NCBI GenBank assembly: GCA_033032175.1
Contig: CM065311.1
Location: 5,759,190 to 5,823,189 of the forward strand
Origin: Saturnia japonica
Lineage: Eukaryota > Arthropoda > Insecta > Lepidoptera > Saturniidae
Reading direction: 5' to 3'
Length of the DNA stretch: 64,000 bases
Shown here in pieces: positions 1-11,950 of the stretch (positions are counted from its first letter, which is position 1; each line of letters begins with the position of its first letter). The notes beneath the pieces were generated by a model. The model was not told where the DNA came from and did no database searches. It saw only the letters and a program-made list of their open reading frames with translations. A program made the position numbers and the translations under genes.

Positions 1-1315
1 AACAAAAAATTATTTTAAGTTTTTACTTCTGTTGGGAGTCCCTCATGAGGGCTTTGTCTTTTTTTTTGTTTGAATGTTTTCTTGATTGTGTGTTCTTAGA
101 TATGATTAATAAAAATCTCTTCATCCGTTTGCAGATCATCAGCTCTTTTCTAGTTGATGAAGGGATGTGAACAAAATCCACAGGTCTGTCTGATACGAAA
201 TGTGGTATCCCTATTACTTCAATGATATTGCAAAAACACAGTAACCTTGACTTGATGACGCTGAATCATCTGGAATCTGCAGGATACTCAACTCCTCACC
301 AACTTACATATAAGGGCCGATTTTTCAATCGTCAGACTACTTTATTAGGTCTGAATGTTTAACATCTGTCAATATTTGGCTACCACAGTATAAACAATGC
401 TAAGTTTGCTAGCAAATTGCTGAAATTGTCTTCCCAAATTTTTTCCCTATACTGCTTCAGATCTAAGGGTTTTTTTATTCATACGATTTACCTTGGAGGA
501 TCACAAACTAAGATGACAATGTATGTAAAAATGTTTTTATGTACAAGTTGGAAGGACAATTAAATAAAACTGGTAAAGTCATAGATTTTCATTTGATTTT
601 ATTTCTTTGCTAAACTACAATGTTGTTAGTAAATAATAAAGAAAAGTACATAATTATCATAATATTTATTTTTGTACACTTCATATGAAACCTGTTAACC
701 ACCCTAAATTACCTATAAAAAAACTGTTTTATTCAATACATTAAAAATACCTATAAATACTGGATCAATATGGACCATTGATAAGATACAAACTCTTTCA
801 AGTCAATTGTTGGTTACTAATCTAGTTATAGATAAAACTATGGGACATGAGACTGATAATCATCCAATATTGCTGTTATCATAAATATAATGAATCACAA
901 ACATGAATGAATCATGATTTTTTACACTGACCCATTAAAATAACTCAAACACTTGTCATGCTAAGTAGAATCATAGAGAAACAGTGATCATTGAGTTAGT
1001 CAACTGTTAGTCAAAGATTGCAACAGTTGCTGACAAACAAGCCATTACCTTCAGAAATTCTTAATGTGCATATTTATATTAATTTTGTCTGAATTTTTTG
1101 TACTAATAATCTCATATACAATAGATGTATAAAGTATCTTAAAATTATTATAGCTCTTTCTGAATTACATTCTGATTTTTCTTTTTTATCTTTTTACAAA
1201 AAATCCTTTGACAAAACATTTTCATTTAAGTTGGTTTTTATCACTCTTTTTTTGTTATTCTAACATAACAAAATGTTCTTTATCTCAAAAACTTCCACAT
1301 CAATCCATCCATGTA
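1..1315. other. AT-rich intergenic stretch, no gene seen
   Basis: No convincing coding region, RNA gene or complete mobile element was recognised on either strand. The sequence is AT-rich with short homopolymer runs. The segment around 320-360 resembles the end of a small dispersed repeat, but I could not define its limits. Confidence 0.5.
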
Positions 1316-1855
1316 TCTATACAATTAATAAAATTGAAGTGCCTGTTTGTAATGTAAAAATAACAGCTTTTTACTAAATGCATATGAATGTATATACATA
1401 TAACAATAAAAAACCTATAACAATAAAATAAAAAATTGTCTGTCTGTTTGTTCCTGGTAATCTCTGAAATGGTTGCACCGATATTGACGGAACTTTCACT
1501 GGCAGATAGCTGATGTTATAAGGAGTAACTTAAACTATTTCTATTTTAAAGAAAAAAAATTTGGTTTCCTCACAAATAAAAAAAGCTGGTCATGGTGAAT
1601 CAATTCGGGCACTAAAACAGCTTATGCTGAGTAAACCATAACAGATATATGAAATTAATGTACTACATAATTATAGTCATTAAAAAGACCTACAAAAAGG
1701 CAGCAAGAGCACTTATGCCTATCTACTAAAGATCATCCACAATAGGTATTTCCATATTTAAAATAACTGAGAGCAGGGATAGCACCACAATAAACACATG
1801 GGCCCAATCAACATCCTTCTGTACTACATGCGAGCACAGCAGCGAGCTCAGCTAG
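1316..1855 (+). mobile_element. Helitron-like non-autonomous element
   Basis: It starts TCTATACAATTAATAAAATT and ends in CAGCTAGT with CTAG at 1852-1855. The body (TGTCTGTTTGTTCCTGGTAATC, then 'accgatattgacggaac') matches elements at 29,219, 33,616 and 57,823 in this window. TC at the start, CTAG at the end and no inverted repeats or target duplication fit Helitrons. It carries no coding capacity. Confidence 0.7.
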
Positions 1856-3404
1856 TTGTAACTATAAACATAGTTGCATGCTTTGAAGCACAACTCAGTT
1901 TGAAGGATCTAATAGCAAAAAATAACAATAGGTATGTATTAACTTTTTTAAGTTATGTTTTATAATGAATAAAACAGTAATAAAGAAAGGCCACCCTCAT
2001 TACAGTGAAGTAGGTATTAAAGGTTAGCTTACAGAAAGTCACAAGTCAAGCTGTGCAGGGGTTCTAAACACAGCACCTAGATGGCAAACTACCTTACTAG
2101 GGGTGGCAGAATATAAAAAAATATGCAAATTGTGCTAAAGTTATGTATTTGTCTATTCTCTATCATTTTGAAACTGCCCAAGTCTATTCAAAAAATTTCA
2201 GTGAAATGTAATTAAATTATTACTACGTTTTTATGCATTTCTCTATTTTAATGTTGGCAAGCATGTAATTTATCTAAGAAATGTAGAATTTCTGTTATCG
2301 CATATGTCTATAGGCTATAGGGGGTGACAAATTATATTGTTACCCGGACATAACCCTTATCTCACCCTGTATACAGCAATGAAAGATAATTTAAAATGAG
2401 AGTATACACATTTTAATAGAAAACTAGTATATTCATAGACTTTTTAAACTACCTCAAGATGTAACTGTTCCAAATGATAATTAGGTTCATAGAAATTTCA
2501 ATATAGTATCCCGGCCATGCACTGTGCTGTGTTTGTTCAAGTATGACACTGTCAATCATGTAAAATACCCATTTCAAACATCTCATTGCTAATCTACTAC
2601 ACATAATGTTTTATTATATTTAGAAAATAAAATTATGATGTAATTAATAAAAAGATGAAATATTTTTTTATCTACCATTAGCTATTGTTTTCCTTACTAA
2701 CCTCGAAAAGCTGCATAATTACTATACAAGATACAAAATATGTTTTATTGTAAAGTTTAATCAATTCAAAATTACTACTCTTGAAATCTGAACACATTAA
2801 CAAAAAGATAGTATTTTATCATTCCCTGAATAGTATCTAAGTAAAAATTATAATAACATTATCAAGAATTTTAAGTTTACAAATTGCAGCATATCTACCA
2901 ATAAATTAAATTAAACAGATCATTTTTATATTGAGAATTTGATATTGACTAGTAACATCCTGTTCATATTGAACACAAAACTTTTTCACAGACCTAGTCA
3001 CTGAGAAATAAAAATCAGCCTTGTATTTTGCATAGTACCTATTGAACGGTCGTGATATTCCTGATCATTATAATTTATTAAATACACAATGCATTGTTTA
3101 AGCAAACATTCAATGTGATTACTATGTAGTATTTAGGCAGAAAACCTTTTTTTTTGCGATAATTTGTTTACAATATAATGATATTTGATTGTCAATGAAA
3201 ATAACAATCATAACATTTTTATAACTCATTACATAGCCGATAAGACATCAAACAGGAATATGGCGACTTATAAACATGTAAATTTAAGCAAGTATTATAT
3301 TAATATAAAATTACAGTGTTTTAAATGGGATACAGAAAATTTTAAAAATAATTAAAATACCTAATACATAGAAACAACACTCCAACAATTACAATTTTAC
3401 TTAC
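1856..3404. other. AT-rich intergenic or intronic stretch, no feature seen
   Basis: Nothing longer than background ORFs occurs on either strand. If the candidate minus-strand exon at 3405-3423 is real, this stretch would be its first intron. I could not identify a second exon. Confidence 0.4.
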
Positions 3405-3423
3405 CTGTGTGAACACCGCTCAT
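3405..3423 (-). CDS. Candidate first coding exon of a minus-strand gene (partial)
   Basis: On the minus strand an ATG at 3423-3421 opens MSGVHT and runs after 19 nt into GTAAGT, a consensus splice donor. The upstream minus-strand sequence looks like a short AT-rich leader. The rest of the gene would lie to the left, partly or wholly outside the window. The product is not recognised. Six codons are too few to identify a family, and a chance ATG plus donor cannot be excluded. Confidence 0.25.
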
Positions 3424-3620
3424 CTTTATTGAAGAAAATATAATAGTGCGCTAAGTTAGCACAAATCAGTAACGTATTTGCAAACTATATAGATATTCTG
3501 GACAGTAACAAAACCCTGTGGTCCCTGTACGATGAAAGAAAATTTGTGAAGAAAATTTCCGTAAAACGATAAAACTACAAAACACGTCACGTCACTCTTC
3601 AAAGTTCGTAGGGATGCGTA
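3424..3620 (-). promoter_or_regulatory. Possible promoter region with CRE-like motif
   Basis: The repeated CACGTCACGTCAC at 3583-3595 contains overlapping TGACGTG cores of the CRE/ATF type about 160 bp upstream of the candidate minus-strand start codon. It could serve that gene, or a divergent transcript to the right. This is inferred from motif and position only. Confidence 0.2.
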
Positions 3621-3623
3621 AAA

Positions 3624-3755
3624 TTATCGATATTCTAAATACTTTAAAAAAAATTATTTATTTATAAAAGCAAGAAATCGATATTCAATATTAATTTTGA
3701 AGTATCGAATTCATACCAATATCTATACATTTTAAAGCAAATTTGGTTTCGTATT
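3624..3755. other. AT-rich repeat with ATCGAT motifs
   Basis: Spaced ATCGATATT/TATCGAAT motifs beginning TAGGGATGCG resemble the ATCGATT-rich stretches at 52,255-52,360 and 55,200-55,335. It is probably a small dispersed element or degenerate satellite. Limits are approximate. Confidence 0.3.
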
Positions 3756-4215
3756 TAAAAGGGGCCTGTAAACGAACGATTTATTTGTCAAACTTTACCT
3801 CTTGTTTGTACACTTTCAGTGCACACGTATTTATAAAGTTTGTCAATCATGAGTTAGTTTCAAAGCAGTTTTCACCGAGAATCGACAATATGAGCAACGT
3901 AGATAAAGCATTTATTGTATTAACTTTAGCAATGTGTATAAAAAGACTACCATCAAGAAAATGGTTAAAATTAAAAGATAAATGCACTAAAAAAATTTGC
4001 TGAAGGAAATATTCTTTACACAGATGACCATAGAAATTTTCTTAGAATGGACAATACAACTTTAAAGACTTGCTAGCTATAGTTGGCCTTATAATAAAGA
4101 AAAACCATACCGTCATGCGAAAAGTTATTCCAGTTTCGTAAAGGCTATCGAAAACTCTGAGATTTCTAGCAAGCGGAGCCGACTTAAAAGATTTAAACTT
4201 TTAATCCTTTAGCGC
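3756..4215 (+). pseudogene. Truncated PIF/Harbinger transposase (HARBI1-type)
   Basis: From about 3891 the reading frame gives MSNVDKAFIVLTLAMCIKR..., then after frame breaks LYTDDHRNFLRMDNTTFKDL and RLSKTLRFLASGADLKDL, the conserved N-terminal blocks of Harbinger DDE nucleases. At least two frameshifts are needed, and the catalytic half is absent: recognisable sequence stops near 4210. GGGGCCTGTAAACGAACG at about 3762 could be the 5' terminal inverted repeat; no 3' partner was found. It is inactive and appears cut off on the right. Confidence 0.6.
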
Positions 4216-4500
4216 ACCTCGCATTTTGAGTGATATTATAATGGAAAAATGTGAAGCTTTAAACGAATTATTAATAACAATATTCAGATAAATATGTTTA
4301 TTATTATGATTAAGATCACACAGTTTTATTATAATTATGAGCATACAGTTATACTTGGTGACTGGTAAAATACTCGCAATATTGATAGAGGATACTCAGT
4401 ACTCGATTCTCGTTCTAAATTAATTTTAAAAAGGTGCTTAACATTTGACCTAATTATCTAGAGAAATACAAAAATCATATTCAACCCCACGCGCCTTTCT
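4216..4500. other. Junction between Harbinger and hAT relics, nothing identified
   Basis: AT-rich sequence between two dead transposons. The true left end of the hAT element may lie anywhere here; no clear inverted terminus matching CAGGTAGGGCAACC was found. Confidence 0.3.
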
Positions 4501-4720
4501 TTACATACGGGCGATCACACGGCAGGGCAGTCAATGCACGCTCCCACGTACCGCATCAAATCCTTTGATGTTTACCACCTCACTCTTTGATAATCGCCGC
4601 CACTCGGCTTGCTCGATCAAATTCTTTGAGGTTTGCCTTCTCACGGGCGACACATCAAAAGAATTATTGCTTCTCAATTATTATAAACTAGCTTATTCCA
4701 GATTATTCCTTCATTTTGCC

Positions 4721-4758
4721 TATATAAGCGGGTGGATGCCCCGAACGTTAGTTCAGTT
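4721..4758 (+). promoter_or_regulatory. hAT core promoter: TATA box plus initiator
   Basis: TATATAAG begins at 4721 and TCAGTT, the arthropod initiator consensus, lies at 4753-4758, so the A of the initiator is 34 bp from the first T of the box. The predicted leader of about 150 nt leads to the transposase ATG at 4907 in the context AAACAAAAATG. Confidence 0.5.
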
Positions 4759-4906
4759 CTATTTGAGCTACCGAGGTGATAGCTTGGACAAGCGATATCC
4801 TAGCGAACTGCTCAAGCCATCAACTTGCTTTGTGACTTTGTGTGCATTTTGAGTGATTACTAACTATAGTTCTTTATTAAGTTTATTTAACGAAAAGTAA
4901 ACAAAA

Positions 4907-6399
4907 ATGATGTCTGGTGGAAAGAAACGAAAAGTAGATACAGAGAGTCGCCAATTTCAAGAAAAATGGACTGCAGGATTCTTTTTTATCTTGCACAATG
5001 GTAAGCCTATTTGTTTGCTGTGTAACGAATCCATTTCATTAATGAAAGAATTCAATATAAAGAGGCATTACTCAACTAAGCACTCACTGACAGGACAATT
5101 AAGAACAGACAAATTCCAGAAGCTTACCGCAAATTTTGAAAAACTGCAACAAATGTTTCATAAACAAAGAACACAACTTGATAATGTTGTGAAAGCTAGT
5201 TTTATAGTTAGCTCAAAATTGGCAAAGGCATTAAAACCTTTGTCAAGACGAACTGTTATTCGAGGTATAGAAATGATGGCTAATGATATAAAAACAACAT
5301 TGACTGACCGTATAGCTGGTTTTGAATCATTTTCTATAGCATTAGACGAGAGCAGCGATTTGTCTGACACCGCTCAACTAACTATATTTATTCGAGGTGT
5401 TCATTAGGAGTTCACTGTTACTGAGGAATTGCTTGCTTTACAGCCGCTAAAAAGAACCACTATAGGAGAGGATATTTTTATTGAAGTTCAAAAGGTATTC
5501 ATTAGTTTTGGCTTGCCATGGTGAAAATTTATTAGAGTATGCACTGATGGTGCACCTTCTATGGTCGGCTTACGTAAAGGTTTCATCGGAATTTTGAATG
5601 AAAAAGCAACAGAATTAAATGTGCAAAAAGATGATTTGATATTCCTTCATTGCATTATCCACCCACAGAACATGTGTTCTAAGTCCATTCGACTCCAGAA
5701 TGTTGTGAATGTGGTAGTAAAAACCATCAACTTTATTCGGTCCCGAGGGCTTAACCATCGTCAGTTCAAGGCGTTTTTGGATGTCATATCAGCTAAATAT
5801 AACTACGTAACATATTATTGTGAAGTTAGATGGCTGAGCAAAGGAAAAATGTTGAAACGGTTTTACGAGCTTAAAAATGAGATAGCAGACTTTATAAAAA
5901 TAAAAGATAAACTGCTATCTAAATTAAGTGACCCAAAATGGATATTTGACTTAGCATTTCTGGTCGATTTTACAGGCTATTTGAATGATTTCAATTTGAA
6001 ACTTCAAAATAAGGACAGCTAGTAAATTATTTGTAAAGCCATTTGAAAGCGTTTCAGATTAAACTACGCTTGTGGGAGTCACGGATGCTGTCTGGTAACA
6101 GTTAACATTTCAACACGCTCTCTGCATATGAAAATATTACTTATGCTCACTATGCTGAAGAACTCAAGTTACTGTCGGAACAATTTTCGAACAGATTTAG
6201 CGACTTCAAAAACATGGAAGACTTTTTCAGTTTATTTGCTACTCCTACAAAATGTAATGTACAAAATGATCCAATACACTTACAAATGGAGTTGATCGAG
6301 ATTCAAGAAAACTCACTCCTAAAATCAAAATTTGAAGACGTAGAGTTGTGCGATTTCTACAAAAAAATACCTACAAGAAAACAATTTTCCGCAGCTTAG
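4907..6399 (+). pseudogene. Broken hAT transposase with BED-type zinc finger
   Basis: The first segment (4907-5407) begins MMSGGKKRKVDTESRQFQ and carries a BED-like finger (CLLCNES...HYSTKH) around residues 37-60. It then has the hAT block IALDESSDLSDTAQLTIF with a catalytic-type Asp. The same frame continues after in-frame stops at 5405 and 5522 with CTDGAPSMVG (second Asp block), FLHCIIHPQNMCSK and EVRWLSKGKMLKRFYEL, to a stop at 6020. A shifted frame at 6214-6399 resumes (MEDFFSLFATP). The C-terminal dimerisation region is unrecognisable. The closest relatives by motif are transposases related to GTF2IRD2, ZBED5 and FAM200. Two early stops and a frameshift make it non-functional. Confidence 0.75.
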
Positions 6400-6860
6400 A
6401 AAATTAGCAAGAAGATTGATTTGTGCATTTGGCAGTATTTATAAATGCCAACAGTTCTTTTCATTGATGAAAGTGTAAAACCAACACATCGTACAAGACT
6501 GACTGACGATAATTTGGAAAAATGTTACGTCTTTGTATCAGTGAAATTAATCCAAATATCGATGGATTAGTTTCCCAAATTCAAGCTCAAGTGTCTCATT
6601 GATTTCGGTGTATTTAACTTTCGTAGTTTGTAACAATTGCAAATTTAACGATTTAATTATAATGTACCATTTTTTGTAATTTCATTTTGTTATTTTAATA
6701 AATTGTACTATAATAACATTGTAGTATTATTTCATGTCTAATATCTATCACAAAAATATTATCACTACTTTAAAATGCACTAAGTACTTTTAAACGCGGC
6801 CCGCGAACGTATTTGCACACTAAAGTTTGGCCCTCAACATGTCAAAGGTTGCCCTACCTG

Positions 6861-8202
6861 CATTAAAGGATATCGTATCTGGAACTATCTGATCCATTAT
6901 TATCTTACTACTTATCTCTATGCAGTAGAGGTGAGCTATATCGGTAAATTACCTATTCTGTTCCAGAGATTTAGTAATTCCAATAACCTGTTCCAAATAA
7001 CAGTTCGTTACATTATGCTACTCTTTCTATCATAACCTGTTCCGATAAATACGTCTCACTCCTAATTCTCAGTCATTTAGTAACCAAAACAAACACGTAA
7101 ACCATAAATAATATATTTTATTAGAATTCAAATACAATATATCATTAATTAACATAACTAATCGAACAATATTTATGTGACTAAATGATAAACATAATTA
7201 ACATTTTTAATGCCATTTTCTTATATACACATTTATAAATAACCGATTTTAAAAAAAGGGGGAATAGTTGCAAAACAATTCATTTTGGGGAAAAGAAAAT
7301 GTGAATACGAGGAAAATTCAAAAATGTAACCCACCAACCCTGACTTAGCTAATCTTTGTAACTCCTCTGGCTATTGGTCTATGTTTGTAATTAAGGAAGA
7401 GACATTGTTAATTATCTCTGGAAGAAACGATTGGTTTTCAGTGTTGCTAAGTTGGCCATTTTGTAGCTATATCTGGTAACTTTTAACATTAAGTAACATG
7501 AGTGAGTCTTAATATCGAGTTGGTATTTTACAGAATAGCACTACTGTTATCGTTGCGCGTAGCTCATTATTGGTAGAAGCATACCGTTGCGCTATTAGGC
7601 TTCGTTGCGCCCGTTTTAATTACGTAAAGCAATTTAACGCAAAAAAAGTTACAATGCATTACAAGGGCGATAGGGGTGTTCGAACAACGCGTTACGTAAC
7701 AATGTTCTTTTTTTTAATTTAAGTAAAAAACTAGACAATCAAAATTTCTTAAGATCGCAACCCTTTTCATTTACGTTTTACGGGAAATCCCTCGTTGTAT
7801 TGTACGTCATTTTTATTTTTTCTCCAAGTTTGGCAACCTTTTCCATTTGTTTTACAGGGATCCCTCTACTGTATGGCTGTAGTCAGTGTTGTTTAAAGTG
7901 AGTTTATACTGTAATGTCCTCAAACCAGGGAGATTTGCATCATCAGCTGTTCTTCATCTATAAAAGCTCTCATGCTGACTTGCTATCTTGGGTATTACGT
8001 AACGTTTAAGGAGGGGAAAATGATACGGTTCGTTACATGGGGGAGGGAAGCTCCAAAATTGCTTAACGTAACACTTGAATGCCCCCTTATTCCAAAAAAA
8101 AAACAGGCTGTAGCCCAGTCCAGGGTCTACAATTTTTGAGTAGAGAATAAATTAGGCGCCAGATGAAAGTAAAATGTCGTTTTATTAAAACACAAACTTG
8201 CG
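6861..8202. other. Non-coding stretch with unclassified repeat sequence
   Basis: No gene seen. Between about 7540 and 8085 there are repeated CGTTACGTAAC/TTACGTAACG motifs and a GGGGGAGGGAAGCTCC run, which resemble ends of dispersed lepidopteran DNA elements. I could not define termini or a coding region. Confidence 0.35.
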
Positions 8203-9815
8203 TTTTTTTTTATCTGACTATATTGTTAGCCTTAGGGGCCCTGAAACCGCTGCGGCTTTTACAGCTTCACCGAACATGGGGGCAAGCGCTTAGGGCACGC
8301 AGCAGCGAAAGTTTTCGACGACTCGCACGAGGGTGCCAGAGTAGCCGAACCTTGGCTCGGGCGGTCGTGGCGAATGCGAATAGGTCGCGATTTAGCTAAT
8401 TCCCTACTCCTACGAATTCGAGCTAACTAACATATACTCATGTGCATGTTCCCCTCCTCCTGGGAGGAAGGAGGGAAACATGCGTATGTGTATTTAGTGA
8501 TCGGAATGTTTTTCTATACTAACTAGCGTAAAAAAAGAAAAAAAAAGGTCCCTTACAGAACCCTTGTATGTGGGTAGCTAAGTGTAGCACGTATAGTGTC
8601 ACTTGTATCGCGCGGGCGGCTGCCTGACCCAAAGGCTTCACACCGAGGAATGGACCTAGGCTTGGGTTGCCGCTAGAGAAGGTGGACGTGGCGGGTGTGT
8701 GGGAGCGAAGATGACCGCCCGTCCTCTGCGGAGAGAACGGTGGTTACGCGGGCGTGGGCGCTGGCATGCTCTATTTAGAGAGACGGTGGAATAGAACGCG
8801 TTTGCTTTTTCAATTTTGTCGAGCGGGTCGGTAAAAATATTATGTGGCCGGCGTTTACGCCGGCAGGCATTGAGGACCGGTACGTAGGCAGCTGCCGCTT
8901 TGATTACCAGATTCGCGTGATTCGACGCGGTGTCGAAGTAAGAACGAGAAAAGTGTCTGGCGTAGGCATGTATCGAAGGAAGGTCCATATCTCTATGGAA
9001 ACTTTCCATACGAACATACTGAAGGGCCCCGGTAAGGCGCTGAAGAAACCTATTCTGGATGGCTTGTAACCGTTTCCAGTTGTATCTTGACATATGTGCG
9101 AACGCAACGCAACTATATGTCATTATCAGACGGATACACATCTTGTAGAGCGTAAGCTTGTGTCTCGTGGACATTTTACTTACAGAACATAACAGAGGAT
9201 GCAACCGGGCCAGGGTCCAGGAGGTCCTTTTCCTAACTAGAGTGACGTGACGTATAAAGGAGACTCTACTATCTAGGGTTACACCTAGATATTTGGTCTC
9301 ATTTACCCAGGGAATCGGATTACCGAAGGAAGTATTCAAGGGGATAACGCTTAAGGCTCTTCGGTATCTTTGAGGAAGTTTTGTTGAAGAGCACCGCTGC
9401 GCTCTTCGAGGGGTTGATGGCTATTCGCCAGTCGTTAACCCACTTTCCGAGAGTGGTCACGGCTCTTTGGATTCTACTTTTGAGATTGGTTCTTAGCCTT
9501 TGAGAGGAGTAGGTATATGATTGTATCGTCAGCGTATAGCCCTACATCGACTTTCTTGGGAAGTTTAGATATGTCACCGACGTACAGATTGAAAAGGTTA
9601 GGAGCCAGGATGGAACCTTGGGGGACGCCTGAGCATATGGGATGGGGTATGGATAGTTCACCTTCCACTCTGCAGCGGAAGGTGCGTACTGTGAGGTAAT
9701 CGCGGATCATTTTAATTAATCTATCGGGGATTTCGCGACAGTATAGCTTATAGACTAATCCTTCGTGGCAGACCTTATCAAAGGCCTTGGCTACGTATAA
9801 AAATACTGCAAGTGT
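8203..9815 (-). mobile_element. 5'-truncated jockey-clade LINE, copy A
   Basis: The minus-strand 3' end is marked by the T-run at 8203-8211, followed by ATCTGACTATATTGTTAGCC and CCGCTGCGGCTTTTACAGC. The same 3' end occurs at 22,734, 44,620 and 52,131. A 3' UTR of about 450 bp precedes the reverse transcriptase C terminus at 8656. Recognisable RT sequence runs up to about 9807 and is then lost, typical of 5' truncation during target-primed reverse transcription. Confidence 0.75.
8656..9807 (-). pseudogene. Jockey-type reverse transcriptase, C-terminal part
   Basis: Read on the minus strand, the fragment starts with AVFLYVAKAFDKVCHEGLVY (RT box A), then has GVPQGSILAPNLFNLYVGDI and the catalytic YADD box (9474-9710). 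A shifted frame follows (RIQRAVTTLGKWVNDW), then an open frame 8656-9339 with KYLGVTLDSRVSF and the thumb/C-terminal region, ending at SLAATQA. The box A Asp is Tyr here (codon 9797-9795). There is at least one frameshift near 9474 and another near 9345. The endonuclease and ORF1 are missing. It is dead; the family assignment to the jockey clade rests on motif wording. Confidence 0.75.
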
Positions 9816-11174
9816 ACGACAGGGTTTATATGACTGGGCAGCGGACTGGCGTAGTATGTATTATGTACTCGGTAACTGACGTAATCTATGCTGGCACCTC
9901 CTATATACAAAAGTACTCTGTGAGTGGTGCTTGTGACCGAGCGATCGCGATTTGCCGCAGAGCTCGCATTCTGTTCGTCATTCGGTTCATTCTTTTCTAA
10001 ATGTTCTGTCGGTGTGAGCATAGATAATGCACTAATACGGGAAGATGTAACATACCATCACGCCTGTATTCACCGAAGGGTTAGGAAGAAGTGCACTAAT
10101 GTACACCCACAATTCACCGAGTATGTTTTTAGGTCCCATGTAATAGGGGGCAAGCCTATTGCCATTAATCGGGCACGAAACCAAACTCCGAGCTGCTACT
10201 GAGAATTTCATAGGAACCCAGGACCTCGCTTACAGCAGTCGCGCAAACGACCACTAGGCTAACGAGGCAGTTCAAGGTGTAAGGCAGAGATAAATAACAA
10301 TTAAGTAAGGTATACACCCGCACGACATAGCCACGCGCTGTTATTTTCGCCACAAAGCATATATCTTAATAATTCACACCTCTGTGACCAAATCAACGAT
10401 CGAAATAAAAATACGAAAAAGTTAATAACTGGTGTTGGAAATTTAATAATTAAATATTGACAGGTGAAGACATGCCTTTGCATTTGTTAATAATTTTCCT
10501 TATAAAAGGTAGGTAGAACTAAAATTTTTTACGGTCGGCGTTCGCTCAATAATTTCATATTTAGGGTTTCAAATCTACAGCGAAGCATGGGTTTTCATAA
10601 AACCCTTTTTTGAAATTTTGAGTGTTTCTTGTAGATTCCTTTAGACAGTTATCTACGTAACGCTGATATTGATTTTACTGTATATGTAGAAGAATGTAAA
10701 TCTGTGTGATGCGTGATTTTGGATTTGCTATACCGTGATTGTTTGTTAAACTGTTGTTACCGTTGTGAGTGACGAGTAAGGAGCGCCAGCCCTCCTGGTT
10801 ATACCTACACACCTACTTACACCACAGATCACTATACATACACCACTTTACAGATCTACGTCTACGCGATTCGTGGATAGAAAACTGCCGCGCCGAGTCT
10901 TGGTAAGCTTGTGGCATTATGAAAAGGCACAGTGTGTTGTATTTCACAGCATCACTATTGGTTATTCAAGACTCGTACACAGTTTGTTTTCTTTAGGGCC
11001 CAGCACAAATTTCGTGTTTTGCTCGTCATGATTATCTTGAACAACTGGATAACTATGAAAAATTCACAGAACATATTATATAGCAGTAATTCGGGTAGCC
11101 ATAGGATGCTCTAGCTCTGGACTTCCGCTTGTCACTATTTCTTGGGACACCTATATTTTGTATTTACTACATTA
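9816..11174. other. Non-coding stretch, no feature recognised
   Basis: Short overlapping ORFs on both strands look like chance. A C/A-rich segment near 10,785-10,870 stands out in composition but matches nothing I recognise. Confidence 0.4.
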
Positions 11175-11820
11175 TCTATACTAATATAATAAGTGGATTT
11201 TTTGTTTGTTTGTTTGTTTAAACACGCTAAGTTCTGTAACTACGAGTCGGATTAGAAAAATTCTTTTTTTATATGATAGCCAGACTTTCGAGGGATATTA
11301 AAATATTTATTTATGATTCAGCTACAACTCTCAGATATGCTTAAATATTGATTTTTGTTACGTAAGTCGTAAGTTGAGGCCTTTCCGAACTTTTTTAACC
11401 GCGTGCGCTGGCGTAATCGTTAATGATACAGAAGTATAATGTTCTACAATAATATTGTCTCTTAGTATCTTTAAAAAAAATCGTCGATAACATATGCCTA
11501 TCTCTTATAAATAAGCCACAATAAGGTATTTTGTGACAAAGACTTGTTGAAAATTAAAAATTGATTTATAAGCATTATTTTTAGAAATAGCATATTAATC
11601 CTTAGAAATAAAAGTTACTTCATTTTATAGACAATTTTATGAAGTAAAATTTTGCTTTGTAGTGTATGCTATTTGGACACATAGTTTAGGAGATAATGAA
11701 AAATTAATATAATTTTTACTTGCGGGAAGAACAATTATGATAGACTAAATGGGTGCGTCGTTGGCAGCGCGGTGTTTGTCGAATAAAATTAAATCAGGTG
11801 AAATCGTGGGGCACAGCTAG
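11175..11820 (+). mobile_element. Helitron-like non-autonomous element
   Basis: It starts TCTATACTAATATAATAAG, carries TTTGTTTGTTTAAACACGCTAA, and ends 'gaaatcgtggggcacag' followed by CTAG at 11817-11820. It is related over its length to the element at 53,014-53,698. No coding capacity. Confidence 0.75.
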
Positions 11821-11950
11821 TTGTTATTATATTACCTTAGAAATAGTAAGATCACATAAACTCAAGATATCATAAGATATCATAAGATCAAGAAAACATA
11901 AACACATAGCCTGCTCGTTTAAAATATTCTCTGTTACTACATGCTTTATT

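Larger units (their letters stand above)
4500..6860 (+). mobile_element. Decayed hAT transposon (GTF2IRD2/ZBED-like branch)
   Basis: The right end is probably 6860, where GTTGCCCTACCTG reads CAGGTAGGGCAAC on the other strand, a hAT-style CAG terminus. The left end is not defined. Inside are a promoter (4721-4758), a leader and a broken transposase (4907-6399). Most damage is stop codons in an otherwise continuous frame, so decay is moderate. Confidence 0.65.

Noticed and set aside
8163..8399. Plus-strand ORF across the LINE 3' UTR
   Set aside because: It is antisense to a LINE 3' UTR shared by four copies and has no protein similarity.
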